From the NCBI GenBank assembly GCA_030248195.1, contig JASAND010020355.1, positions 62,001 to 126,000 on the forward strand: DNA of 64,000 bases, given 5' to 3'. The stretch comes from Trissonchulus latispiculum (taxonomy: Eukaryota; Nematoda; Enoplea; Enoplida; Ironidae). The notes beneath the pieces are model-generated. The model did no database searches. It was not told the origin of the DNA and worked only from the letters and a program-made list of their open reading frames with translations. Position 1 is the first letter of the stretch. Every line of letters begins with the position of its first letter. Shown piece by piece: positions 25,091-36,929 of this stretch. The position numbers and the translations under genes were made by a program.

Positions 25091-25461
25091 TGAGGTTAGC
25101 GCACCGATGGTGAACCTGTGGTTGCATTCACCCCACAGAAAAGTCCAACATTCCAAGTCCAACCGACATTTTTGGAGCATCCGCCAAAAGGGAAAACCTG
25201 GATTGGACCCGGCTTCCGATGCATATCGCCGCGATCAGTAAAAGCAGAAAATGAGAGCCTTACCCGCCGGCCTCTTCCCGAAAACTTGGCAGGACAAAAG
25301 GGAAGAGTTGCTTCAAATTCGCTCAGTGCCTGCTGCGTGTTGCTTTACTTTTGCTTCTTCTTTGTCTTCTTTTTTCCTCTTGCCGGTTTTCCCTCTAACT
25401 TCTAGATTTATATCAGCGGGCCTAGCCTTTCTAAGTGTTTTGGTTGAGAAAGAAAACTCAC

Positions 25462-25622
25462 TGTTGAGTCAAAGTAGGTTGTAAAAACCGAAATGGGTGT
25501 TTCCTTAATAAGCCGCAGTACTTTCCGAACTACGTTATCACTACTGCTGCTTAATATCACGTCAGACAGCTTTTTGTGGAACGATTCTGGAGCCTTGTTA
25601 AAATCGTAGATCCATGAGTTAT
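25462..25622 (-). CDS. DEG/ENaC finger domain after the inserted modules
   Basis: Acceptor TTTTTTGCAG, donor GTGAGT, phase 1 in and 0 out. It encodes NSWIYDFNKAPESFHKKLSD and continues VRKVLRLIKETPISVF. It has no module signature and looks helical and charged, as expected for the remaining finger helices. It returns the frame from module phase 1 to channel phase 0. Confidence 0.8.
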
Positions 25623-26318
25623 CTGCAAAAAACATTTAGTATATATATCCTTCTTTTGAACTGTAGGCCCATCCTGACATGTGCAGGAGGGATTTTTGGT
25701 TTTGGTGGTTTGGTGGGATCTTTTTAGATTTTCAGGATTTTTCCGGATTTTTAGCCAAAAACGGAAAACCAGATTCAGGAGGGTGAGATATTACACTGGA
25801 CGGGTGAGCTCTTTGTCTGGGAAGAACGGAACCCCCCCCCCTCAGGCACATGCATGGGTCCATCATGAAGAGCACCTATGAAAATTACAACTGATCTGTA
25901 GAAATGTTATTCAAATTCTGTCCCCTGTGTTACATGATTTAGTGATTTTTAAAATACTACAGCCATTCATACAAAGACAAGTAGCCTATGAAGGCATGCC
26001 ACAGCTACACACAAGAACAACTTTGCCATTTGGTAAGAAGAAAAAGCCATTACCACATCAAGAAAAATGTGCAATACGTTCAAAAGTGTTACTGCCATGA
26101 TTAACTCAAAATCAAAAATGGTAATTTGACAAAATAATATTGGGCCTGTTGTACAGCTTTGTTATGTCGCTGTCGTTCACGACACCACAGCATGGTCCCT
26201 CACTGAACCTCGTCAATTGCTGCAATTGGCTTACTAGGCTTATTACGTATTCCTTGATTCGTACTACTTTTGCGAATTATTGTATTCCTTCAACATTATA
26301 CTACCCTCAATTACTAAC

Positions 26319-26479
26319 TTTCCGCTTTGCATGTCGCTTGAATGTTATCTTGAATTTGACAAATCACAACTGAGCTCCACACACATGGATAAATTCCGAC
26401 CATCGGATGTTTTTCGAATACATTGGCCGTTAAGCAGTACTTTTCAGAGTAAGGTTTGTATTTCCAATCCCCATGATAT
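26319..26479 (-). CDS. Inserted CTLD, closing exon
   Basis: Acceptor TCAATTATAG, donor GTTAGT, phase 2 in and 1 out. It encodes KYCLTANVFEK, then IYPCVWSSVVICQI, the final cysteine pattern of a CTLD, and a short tail NIQATCKAE. No WND-type calcium ligand is seen. Its 1-phase end joins the channel exon at 25622. Confidence 0.85.
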
Positions 26480-28448
26480 CTATAATTGATATATTTACAA
26501 TGAAATTGCATAAACGCTAAGTTTATATCATTATATTCTGACAAAATAAAAGAAATTTGAAAAAGGTTTGACAGGGTGGATAAAAGTCAAGCGTGCTCTA
26601 AGATATAGGGCGCCAATCAAAGGATATTGAGCGCAGAAACCAGGCAAGAAAGAATATTGATAGCAGGGACCAACCTTTGGTACAATTCCATTGGGCGACA
26701 GATTTTTGGTGAATTATCAAAGTAAGAAGATTTTGAGAAATTTTGGAATGATGAAACACAGGACTTCAGTCTCAATCTCTAATTCTGTACAATTAGCAAA
26801 AATTACAGAAAGGCGTAAAGATAGCTCCACTCTACCGGTACCAGTGAACTCTTAAACATACGTTTGGTACCACTTATGTCTTGATTTTACAGTTCTTTCG
26901 ATAATTGACAGTAACTATCAAGCCGCAATGTTCCTAATTTGGCTGAGTGATTGCATTAAATCTACCAAGTAGGATGGGAAAAACAGGTGGTTCAAAATTG
27001 TGCTGCACTGATGTGCCAATGTCTTTGATCTTCTATTGGTGAAAGGTCCAATACAGTCAAATTGGTTATCAATTGATAGTGGAACGGTGAACAACGTTTG
27101 CAGTAGAATTAAGGGGCTAAATGTGCACAGGGGGCGATAGCCTGGCAAACCTCGAGCAACTGTTGCAGTTGAATATTGGCCTTGTAAATACTTTAATTTG
27201 GTATGCTGGTCTTTCCTACTTTTCTGGGCTTGCATTCAGTCAAAACAGACCTTGAAGGGTTGATCATCGAAATGGAAGTTTGTGGGTTGAGCCTTAATAA
27301 CTCTAGCTCAGCTTGATTCCTTTTGAACTGAAATTATTTCCTTGTTTTTGTTTGAGAACCTATAAAATAAGGACCTATAAAATTGAATTGAAATTGAAAG
27401 CCTTACGCTAGTTCCGTTCCTTCCGGGTAGTGCTCAATTTTAAATATTTTTATTTTAATTAATTCTTAATCCTTTGCAAAGCAGCTCTAACTTTACGAAA
27501 TATCACATTTTCATGCTCTTGTAGAAATTTAAACTAAACTTTATCAAAACAAACGATTTAATTAAGCGAAGCTAGAAGATTGTAGAGGCTCGTTTCATTG
27601 TGCGCATGTCCAAGCCCCACCGTCGGATTACCAACTGCAAGGTAAAACGGGCGAAAACTAACACAAGAACAAACGTCCTCTCAAAGAATACGAAAAGAAA
27701 ACAGACTTTCTACCAATAACATCAATATGAGGTCCACCCCGAAAGTCCAGCTTCAGCGTGACGAATTGAAAGGAGGACTAATCTCCCGCGAACTCTTAGT
27801 AACAACAAATTGTCCCCGCCCAATTTTGAGACGAAAGCATTATTAGCTGAGTCCGGACTTTGACCGTACACATCAGTATAATTTTAGTTTGACCTTTCAT
27901 GAAGCTAACATCACTAACCTTTTAGGGACTGGTTCAAAAATTAAAGCGTATATACGTAATAGGCGTAATTCCGTGTATAGGCTTTAGGATACGCTTTCAC
28001 AGCTATCACAGCACGAAAAACGTTTGGTTGATTCTGCAGTATTGAGAAATCTGAGGTTTTGAAAGATTTCTCGATTCATTTTTAACAGGAATCCCCAAAA
28101 GCTATTTTGTTGGTTCCATGTAGCGAATGAAATGTGGCCATTCTAAGTATCAAATTTATATATAGATATAATACGATGTATAAAGCTCTTTGCAGCTGCA
28201 CATATTGAGCAGGCTTTGCGTTTCAACGATAACCACCGCACAAAACGATACCACCTCCTCAATCCAAGTTGTTTGTATCTAAGGCTAAGCATAGCTTAGG
28301 GCGTTAAACGCTTTGGAACTATGCTTAGCTTCGACAGCATCAAACTCATTATAAGGTATTACGCTGTTAAAAATCCTGCTACCAAAAATTAGCCTGAAAT
28401 CCAGGATATTAAGCTGGATTGGATGGAATGCTTAAGCACATGCCTGTC

Positions 28449-29459
28449 TTAAGGTGCTGGTTCGGATATTTGCAGCAAATTTTGAAAGACTGTAATTTGC
28501 TCAATTTTTGGAGTTCGACGATAATTTTTATATCATCTTAAAGCTTAGAATGTGCTTGTTACAACTAGGTTCAGTATAGCTGTCTCATTTCAATTCTTCG
28601 GCTTGGACAACATGAAATTTGAAGTACAACTTGCAATAATATGAAAACAATTTTTGAACATGGATTTCTCGAAGTGTAGGAAAGCTAACGAAAAACGACC
28701 AGTTCAGGCTTCAAAAGAAACGTCTTCTCGAGGGCTATTTTTTCTGAAATTGTTTAACGAGTAAAGATGCTCAAGATTTTGAGAAAAACGTAAATTTTGT
28801 CCGACTTTTTCAAAATTTTCAAGTTTGGACGCTTATTTTTCTCGAACTGACAGACAAAACGCGAAACCATGAAAAATAGCCCTCGGCAATTGTCTCAAAA
28901 ATACGTGTGTAAAGCGGTTTGTTAAATTTATTGCATGAGTTGAGAGAAATCCGTGTTCAAAACAATCTAGTTGCGATTTTCAAAATTTCACATTTTCGCT
29001 GCTGTGCCAAGGCTGAGAAGCCGCAGAGAGCTCTCCATTGGACATAGCATGTCCTTTAGGACTACAAATATGGACAATACTTGACCGACGGACCAGCGCT
29101 GTTGAAGCTGTCGAAATCTTGCAATATTTGATTTTTCGAAAAATGGCCGGTTTTGGACCTCGAAAATCATTTTTCGCTGTTATCTTTTAAACCTTAAGAA
29201 ATCAAAGAATACTCTCAAGAGCAAAGTTGTAGGTCTTGGTGAGAGGGTTCGAATGGTTATAATTTCATCCATGTAGGGTGGCCACAGTGCAAGTTATGGC
29301 GGATTAAATCTAATTTCTCCAAAACTCAAATTTTCAAGCCGCGACTTTGCTAAAATGTTTTATAGGCTAAATAATGTAATTGTAGCAAATTTGAATGAAT
29401 TTCAACGATAATTGTGCTTTTAAGGCCCAAAAATACACGAACCCGAACCAGCACCTTAA
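28449..29459. mobile_element. TTAA-flanked non-autonomous element, copy 1
   Basis: TTAA at both ends with inverted repeats GGTGCTGGTTCGG and CCGAACCAGCACC. The 1,011-base interior has no transposase frame. TTAA target duplication is characteristic of piggyBac-type transposition, so this is probably a non-autonomous member of such a family. Confidence 0.65.
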
Positions 29460-29889
29460 GCACCTACCATATTCCGTGAAATTAAGCAAATACAATTTTG
29501 ATCCGCCCTATCTGCGGAGTCTTGCTTGGTTTGTATACTCAACTTATTTTGATAGACGCATATTTCGTTTTTACAAGGTTACATTTGTTTCTAAGCTAGG
29601 AATAAACCAGCTTTCGCTTTAGTGGTATAATTACAACAAGGCTAGCAACTCGTTGATCGGATAGGTCAGCCTTTGATCGATAAGTTAATTTTTAGCTCTT
29701 GAAGCACATACATAGGCCTTTTGTCACATACAGCGCAGTTGATTTGCTATTAATTTTTAGTTATGAGTAAAAGGCTGGGGTAGCTACAGTTCGCCTGCGT
29801 TCACCTGCAGGTCAGCCGAGCTCGAGGCGAGGTAGTAGCACAGTCAGGCCTCAAATGCAAACACGAGGACAAGTAAACTCAGCATGTGC

Positions 29890-30905
29890 TTAAGGTGGTG
29901 GCATCCTTTTGTGCAGTGCTTTTGTGGTGATTTTTTTGAAACGCTATAACTTTCGCAATTTTGGGAGTTGCAAAGAGCTTTATACATCGTATTAAAGCTT
30001 ATTATCTGTACATTCACATGAGCTTACAGAACTGGCAAAATTAGCAAAAAAATAGCAGAAATTTTCTGACGAGTTGACATCTAACAGGATGAATATAGAC
30101 CAAAAGGTTTTGAACATCGATTTCTCAAAACTGAAGAATCGGCCAACAGTTCTTTTTGTGCCGCGATATGAAGGACATATAGGCCGAGGGACGTTTTTTG
30201 GATTTGGCTCAGCAGGTCTTAACGTTTTAGAAAGTCGGCCAAATGCACAGTAACACGACATTTCGCAACTTCGCATTGAGTTTTCTTGCTACTCAATATG
30301 TTTTAGCCCAAACCAAGAAAAACGTCCCTCCGCAGAAGTGCGAATTTCGATTCTGCCGAAAATCTCCGGAATCCGTCGAGTAGTTTTTGAGAAATCGATG
30401 TTCGAAACAAAATAATCGCAGTTTTGCGAAAATGGTTTTTCGGCCAAATCTCTAGCTGAAAGCAATAAAGTCCGGCTAATAGGCATTCATAAAATGTGCA
30501 TTTTGACGATGTATTGATTGAGTATAACTAAGCCAATTTTGTCCTTAACATGTGGCATTAATTTTGGAAAAACTGATTTCCTCGAAAATGGCCATTTTTT
30601 GACCCTAAAAACAGATTTTTGCGTATACTGACTTAACCACTGGAGATAGCTCAAGGGTAGTAAGAGCAAAAATGTTCCTTTTTGAGTCCTCTTTCCAGCC
30701 ATATCAACCAATCCCGTGTCTTGTCTACCTACTGTGAGCTTAAGGCCAAAAACCAAAACTTTCTTATCTTTTGGCCTAAGAATACGGGACTGGTCCTAAA
30801 ATGTTAAGGAGCACGGAAATAGGTTATTTCGTAAGTTTTAGCCCTTTGCGTAAAGGATTAAAGCCGTAGGAGTCAAAAATACCCGAAAGGAAACCAGCAC
30901 CTTAA
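29890..30905. mobile_element. TTAA-flanked non-autonomous element, copy 2
   Basis: TTAA + GGTGGTGGCATCC on the left and CCAGCACC + TTAA on the right, 1,016 bases, almost the same length as copy 1 and about 430 bases from it. The interior shares AT-rich stretches such as CGAAAATGGCC. The right end lies 17 bases from the CTLD exon ending at 30923. A similar left end (TTAAGGTGGTGG) without a matching right end occurs at 41226. Confidence 0.6.
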
Positions 30906-30922
30906 GTATGGCTTAGACTTAC

Positions 30923-31057
30923 TTCATACTACAGCTATTTTCAGAAACATTCCACGGAGCTTCCCAGGTCCCGTTTATATGTTTTCCTGCCAAAGGTATA
31001 TAGCTTTTGAAGCCGTGGACAAGAAAGCTACGCCGCCCGTAAAATGAGTTATCCATG
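30923..31057 (-). CDS. Inserted CTLD, middle exon
   Basis: Acceptor CGCTCATTACAG, donor GTAAGTC, phase 2-2 and 135 bases. It encodes SFYGRRSFLVHGFKSY, then HINGTWEAPWNVSENSC, which fits the weakly conserved centre of a CTLD (aromatic start, a W and a P-W pair). The end of a TTAA-flanked element lies only 17 bases beyond its donor side. The main support is the exact phase and strong sites. Confidence 0.7.
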
Positions 31058-31818
31058 CTGTAATGAGCGAACGTAGACAGAAGAAAGTCAGCTGTATTAA
31101 GTTACCATCAATTCACTGTTTTCAATTTAACTAATATTTTTAAATGGTGACAGACAGGAAATCCCTCTAACTTATCTTGCTCTGAGTGCTTTTACTCAAA
31201 AAAGCGTGCTTATATTCGAAAGCTAATGATGATCTCAATAACTTTTCTAATAGAATTGTTTTTCTGGTATGTAGTACTTGCAAGTGGTTCAGCTCACAAA
31301 TGAAGCTTACTTAGCAACGACCATCTGGCTATTCTGGAGTCTTCATACCATCGAAATGTTGCGTTGCGGGAATGTGCTATTCTTTTGAAGGATGTAAAAG
31401 TTTGTTGTCGGCGCCTCGCGTAGAACATGAGAAGATTTGTATACTAAGTCGGCGTCTCTACTACAGGTGCAGAAAAGCAAACTAATCTGGGCTTTTGCAT
31501 CAGCTTTTCAGCCTAACGTTACCCTCGTAATAATAAAAAAGGCATCCAAAAATACAGATAAAAATAAAAGCTAACGAATGAAGACTCAACCATGCAAAGC
31601 CAGACTAGGTAAAAGGACAAAAATGACAGCTCAGTCGAAAAACATAAACCTACAAAAAAATAAAAACTTGGATTAAACATTTTTAGAAGGACGTACGGAA
31701 GTACCCCGTAAAGGTTTCGATTACCTAATATAGGTAATTGGGTTGGTTCTGGTACCCTAAGTGCAAATTTTTGGACACCCGCCCAAATCGATACAGTGTA
31801 TCCTTAATCTCGACATAC

Positions 31819-31932
31819 ACAAAATTGTTAATAAAATCCTCTGCTTGCTCCCAATCCACAAATGACGGAAGATGTGCTCCTTCGTCCATGCTCTGGCAGA
31901 TTGCATCACTTGGAAATGATTCAGAATCCAAA
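31819..31932 (-). CDS. Inserted CTLD, first-helix exon
   Basis: Acceptor ACTGCTTTTAG, donor GTATGT, phase 2 in and 2 out. It encodes DAICQSMDEGAHLPSFVDW and EQAEDFINNF, the A-x-x-C...GA.L.S....EE..F pattern of CTLDs. The frame stays open past the donor for about 30 codons, but those residues do not fit a lectin and the next exon at 31057 does. Confidence 0.85.
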
Positions 31933-32485
31933 CTAAAAGCAGTATCGCTTGTTGTTATAACAATAAATGTTATGAATTGGACAATAAAATAATTACAGCA
32001 TTAGTAAGTAATCATATTTGGATTCGATTGTTTGCTTTAATAATTTGAATAAGACTGGATTAGTGCAGCAACTTTTGATTAGAGTGCAGATTGTCTGTCT
32101 TTTGGAATTCTTCCAATAATAGCCATATATTATTGATATGAGATGCCAGATGTGGGGTGCCAAATTCATACAATTTTCGAAAAATTTCGGCATATATGTG
32201 GTAATCCTCTATTCCTTGCTGGTGCGGTGGTATGATCAGACCGTTTCCAGTTTTGTGACGCAGCGCTAATAAGTTTGTCATAACCAGTAAATAGTTAAAT
32301 TACACTACAACAATTAATAATTGCTAAATTCAAATGACTATGATGAAACCTAAATTTCACACACTAACAACACAACTACACAAGAATACGCACATTTACT
32401 TGTAGTATTCGTCGTCAAAAGTTAGTATTTACTTCGTACCAGATAATAATTTGCTACTTGATAACGTTGATGATCATAAATTAAC

Positions 32486-32900
32486 ATGGGTCGGGTCCCG
32501 GGGGGCTTGTCCCCAAAACATTTTGAGGGCGCTTGTACCTTGAACAAAAATTTTCAGGGGGCTTGTACCTCAAGGATAAATTTGTAAAATCTTTCGAAAA
32601 CTTAACGCTAATTTTACTAAAATTGGCAATTTTTTATCAACAATTGCAAAAAAATTTTTAGAAAAAATGTCAAAATTTTGCCCGATTTTCTCGAAAAATT
32701 AATCATTTTAGCTAAAAGATTACCGCGAGGCCGGAAATTTTTTGAAATTTTAGTATAAAAACTAATTTTTCCGGCTATTTTTGCTTACCCCTTGGCCATT
32801 TTTTCGTTACCCTTTGTCCCCGACGGCGGAAAGGGCTGGTACCTTGTCCGGGTTGGGGGGCTTGGACCCCCAGACCCCCTCGCGTTAACCTATGTTGATG
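32486..32900 (+). repeat. 410-base dispersed repeat, copy 1
   Basis: Shares its whole length with 45435-45855 in opposite orientation. Landmarks: GGGTCGGGTCCCGGGGGGCT at one end, GGGGGCTTGTACCTC, an AT-rich core with GCCCGATTTTCTCG, and CCGGGTTGGGGGGCTTGGAC before GCGTTAACCTATG at the other end. No coding content. Confidence 0.8.
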
Positions 32901-33671
32901 ATGGTCACTAACTTGATTACATAAATACTCTTTTACAGACATGGTATTTTTAAGCTAAATCGAACAGCAAACTGTTGGCAATTGATCTCGTAATATTTCT
33001 GAATGGGATATTAGTAAATTTCCAGAAACATGAAAGATGAACCGGTTATGGTTGTTAAGGTTGCGAGGTTGCTAAAACTGACTGGTCTAAAAATTTTTAG
33101 ACATAGAATCCAGGCTTAAGGGGGAGCTACCAATGGTTTGCCCCACCTTTGTCCGATTGGCCTACTTTTTGGCAAGGATATAGAGCATGGGTATGGTCAA
33201 AAAATATCGGGTACTGAGATCTCATCTGCCTTCCAGCCATGTGCAGCCATCGCGTTTATGTGCCCGACCCCCTCCCCACTTTTCACAACTACCGACATAA
33301 TTAATTAAAAATTTTTACTGACTGCTGGGCCTAAGCTTCTAAGCTGCTATTTGCCAATATGATTTGGCACATATACCCCTACCTCCAGAAAAATACTAGA
33401 CGTCTGTATCTTATCTGCATCTAAGGAAACTACTCTTCAAAGTTGAAGTTTCGGCAAAAATTAATTTTTGGCTAACGAAAGGAAACTTTTATTACTGGTG
33501 CGAGCTATAAGGATGTAATTTGGCTTTTACAGAGGCCCTGTAGGAGTACTCATTTGTGCCAAATGGCAAGAAATTCTGTCGCGTGAAAAAGCTTTTATGT
33601 CAACTTTAATCTTCAAATATTGCCAAACACACAGGCTTCATGTTTAATATTTCAGATTAGTCCTTGCCTAG

Positions 33672-34300
33672 TTTTGCAACCTCACCAGGGGCCTTGCGAG
33701 TACTAGACTCGACAACTAGATTCATGCTAGTTGTCGAGTCTAGTGCCTCAAGTGTATCATAAAACCCTCGCAGTCGAGTAGCTACTAGCACTCGACTTGC
33801 GAGTCTAGTTTCTCACAAGTTTGAGCACTAGTAGACCAATCGGGTTCCATAAAACTTTAGTCTTGCCTTGCTAGTACGCTACTAGCATCCGTCTACTTCT
33901 CTAGTCTATTTCGACTAGAGAAGTGATAATTAAAGTTTGATGACTTTTTTATCTTTTATCAAAATTGTCTCAAACTCAAAAGACGCACGTTTTTGAATCT
34001 TTTTTCGAATGTCTGCAATTTTTACCAAGTTTCATTGAGATTTGAATTTTATGCGATTTTTCACATGATTATGGTTATCTATTTTCTGGCGAACTCGCAC
34101 TCGCAGTGCTAGTCCTCGCACTAGCAGTTCTAGTTTGTCGAGTCGCCGCACTGGCTTAGCTAATTTCGTCGAGTCAAGCGAAAAGTTTTACGGTACACTT
34201 GACTCGACGACTAGCACTAGCATTGCGAGTTCTCGCATGCTAGTACCAGCATGCGAGTCAAAGTTTTATGGACTCTTAAAGACTTCAAAGACTCTTATTA
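33672..34300. repeat. Foldback element built from ACTCGAC/CTAG words
   Basis: Both halves are packed with short words (GACTCGAC, CTAGTACTAG, GCGAGT) in opposite orientations, around a centre of plain AT-rich DNA near 33930-34080. CATAAAACTT-like strings recur between the words. The layout matches the element at 39185-39795 although the words differ. Confidence 0.65.
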
Positions 34301-34304
34301 ATTC

Positions 34305-35040
34305 CTATGGTTATGGTTGTGCCACTAAGAAATATCTCGGGCCGGGCTCGTGCTCGGGACGGGCTGATTTCTCGATTCGGGCTCGGTTCGTGCTGAGACC
34401 GGCCCGAAGTCCGAGGCCCGAGTCAAGGCCCGAGCGGCCCGAATCGATTCACTGCAGCAGCAGCCCGAAAAGCTTAATTAATTATTAAAATAAGCTGACG
34501 AGTATTTGAAAAATAAAAGAAGCTATTTTAAGCATGCACAAATAATTACATGTTCAGAAATATAAATATATACTTTGAACATAAATATATATTTTTCGAA
34601 AATGAATTTGAATTTTTTAAAATATGTAATGAACGCGATGTTTTATTTTTCAAAAATTTGTAGTTGTAATAATAATTGTATGTAATAACCTTTGTAACAA
34701 GTAATAACAATAAGCAGGAATCAAAGGCGACGTATTTAGCTACCTGATACCTGTAGTCGCACAAAAAGGCATGACAAAGATGAACTCGCAATAGCTTTGA
34801 TGTCTTCTATGTAGTGTCAAAATTTCTGCTCCAGAATCAACCCTGACATTTTGGGCTGATGGAATGGCCCGAGCAGCCCGAGCGGCCCGACTAGGTTCGG
34901 GCCTGTGGACCTTCTCGGTTCGGGCCGCATGAATTGTTGCTCAGGCCGGGCTGGCCCGGGGCCGGCCCAACCTGAGCCCGAGCCTGAACCGAGCCCGAGG
35001 CCCGATTTCGGCTCGAGCAAAACCATACCTATGGTCACCA
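34305..35040. mobile_element. GGCCCGAGC foldback element
   Basis: Left arm about 34335-34475 and right arm about 34865-35010 consist of GGCCCGAGC/GCTCGGGCC words in inverted arrangement, around 390 bases of AT-rich DNA. The outermost parts carry CCTATGGTTATGG and CCATACCTATGG, also inverted. Related GC-rich word clusters without a partner arm lie at 48155-48290 and 57430-57600. Confidence 0.65.
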
Positions 35041-35258
35041 AGAGCATCTAATAATCTCTTGTTGAACGTTCAAAATTCATATATGCATTGCATTACGTAA
35101 GAAAGGAAAGGAGTGCTACTGAACAAGGGAGTGCTACGAAAAAATCCCAGCATAAGCAAAAGTGCTAAACGAAACTCAGCCGGTGTAATCAACAATGAAT
35201 TACCTTAAATCGAAATCGAATAACATATCTTTCACACTTGACACTTTCAAGCACTTAC

Positions 35259-35325
35259 CGAATCTCGCTTGACAGTTTGTAACAAGCTCTGTCTCCTCGT
35301 TCCCATCCGTGTGGACAGTGAAGAT
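35259..35325 (-). CDS. Inserted CTLD, opening exon
   Basis: Acceptor CTTGCTTCAG, donor GTAAGT, phase 1 in and 2 out. It encodes LHCPHGWERGDRACYKLSSE, the C-P-x-GW......CY start of a C-type lectin domain. It follows the kringle exon in phase and continues in the exon at 31932. Confidence 0.88.
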
Positions 35326-35818
35326 CTGAAGCAAGCAAGATTGGAAAAAACACCAGACGGTAATGGCCAGCCGACGAAAATTTCAACCGGTCAACAACAC
35401 TAGCGATAACATAACGTAGCATAACCAACTATCATTTCGAGGAAAAACTTTACTGATATCAGAATGTTGCAGAGCACCAAAATGGTATGTTTGGAAAGTA
35501 TTTGCCTGAGGTATTGCTTGAAATACAAGCACCAGAGGGCTGAGCACGTTTTGAAGACGAGATTTCGTTTTGATATTTCTAGCAAACAATGATTCCTAAG
35601 AAAAAATCATATTTTTTCATGACATCCAAACAACCTCATTTGATGAAATCCATCTACTAGCGAAAATTCACAAGCATGGAAAGTAGTCTGGACAGCGAAA
35701 TTTGTTCTTCAAAACAAGCACATAATGTTAAACGACCCCGGAACACTGATAAATTTTCGCCGACAATTTTGCTTGTTTGTCACCCAAGTTATCAGCACTT
35801 CATTGAGCTTCACGATAC

Positions 35819-36070
35819 CTGCATAACGTCTAAGCCTATCGCAGGGAAGGAAGCAGTAGTCAAAGCCGTCATCAGTGTAACACCAGGGTGCAGGTCGACC
35901 GTTCTGGTTTGCACACCCATGGGCCGTGGTGTCATTGTCATGCAACATATTGCCAATACAAGCTCTCCCAAGAAATGTAATGTTAGCAGAAATAGTTTTG
36001 ACTTGAAAGCATGCAGAGTCTGATTTCCAGCATTTGTTAATCCTGTCGATGCAGTCTTCTGCGTTTATAT
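35819..36070 (-). CDS. Kringle-type module inserted in the channel finger
   Basis: A 252-base 1-1 exon (acceptor TGCTTGTAG, donor GTATCG). The C-terminal half is a clear kringle: AHGCANQNGRPAPWCYTDDG then DYCFLPC, matching the NPDG..PWCYT....YC.LPC signature. The N-terminal half is shorter than usual (CFQVKTIS...GRACIGN) and is preceded by two extra cysteines (EDCIDRINKC), giving eight cysteines rather than six. Kringles are extracellular protein- or ligand-binding folds known from plasminogen, HGF and ROR kinases. Flanking exons are channel finger (0-1) and CTLD (1-2), so the module is in frame. Confidence 0.85.
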
Positions 36071-36419
36071 CTACAAGCAATACTTAACATTTAACACTTA
36101 ACACTAAACAACTTAACACTTACTTAACACAAATAAATTGTGAACACTAATTGCAAATTTTTCTTTATTTTATTTAAAGGTACTCTAGTTTTAGACAAAT
36201 AATTAATTACTTTGAGACATATCACACTGGAGAAGATACACTCGAGTACACCCAACAACACGGGTTTTCCTTGTGCCTTCGAGGATCTACTTTTACACTT
36301 ATTTTTAATGAGAATAATGTTGGAACAAAATAATTGGCGCACATTAAATCTAATAAACACAGAATTAGCACACATTTTAGCAAGTCCCTTGTCCAGATAT
36401 ACTTTTAACCAGGAAACCG

Positions 36420-36713
36420 TTGCTGAACATTAGCAATGTGCGAGCTTTTGATAATTCGAAGATGATTGACAGAGTTCGAGATTTCGACAAACGAATTTTT
36501 GAAAATCTAATTGATGGTAGCGGAACATCTGATTCCTGTTTGCGCAAGATAAACAAAGTTTGTGTCGGATTGAAATTGATCAATGTCTTTTCTAAGGTTT
36601 TAAATGAAGGCGTAAATTGGATTATGAAATTTTTCGCTGTGTGCACAACGGTGCCTACGGTTTATGGTTACATCTTAGGAAAAATCTTGTGGTTGCTAAT
36701 CGACAGTCAATAA
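36420..36713 (+). other. Unassigned 97-codon open frame on the plus strand
   Basis: The frame continues open upstream of its first ATG and ends at TAA. It has a charged first half (DRVRDFDKRIFENLIDG), three cysteines and two hydrophobic stretches (WIMKFFAVCTTVPTVYGYIL, GKILWLLI). It sits in the channel intron between 36842 and 36070, on the opposite strand. It might be a relic of a mobile element. I do not recognise it. Confidence 0.2.
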
Positions 36714-36841
36714 ATGGCATCTGTACCTAGTCTTTTGATTTGTTTACGTTGAGTTAGATCTGGTCTGACCTGAGCTTCCATCATAATCGGGAGTAATATT
36801 GACTGGTGTAAGGTGCCATTTTATAAACAAGCTGTAATTAC

Positions 36842-36929
36842 CTATTGGCTGCGCCATCAAGCTGATATTTACTTCAGATGACGAGGTTGCAAGCTGAATC
36901 AAGTCATTCATTTGTTCATAGAATATCGC
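36842..36929 (-). CDS. DEG/ENaC finger domain, first helix
   Basis: Acceptor ATTTTTAG, donor GTAATT, phase 0 in and 1 out. It encodes AIFYEQMNDLIQLATSSSEV and ends MAQPI. In position and pattern it corresponds to the first finger helix of ASIC-type channels. It is the exon that converts the channel phase (0) into module phase (1), joining straight into the kringle exon. That junction is the key evidence that the kringle is inside the channel. Confidence 0.8.

Noticed and set aside
26918..27235. Minus-strand 105-codon frame in the intron after the CTLD.
   Set aside because: No splice sites in compatible phase and no domain; the CTLD exons on each side already join.
32060..32281. Minus-strand 73-codon frame (YHIYAEIFRKLYEFGTPHLA).
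   Set aside because: Protein-like, but phase does not fit the lectin exons around it and I recognise no family; left unassigned.
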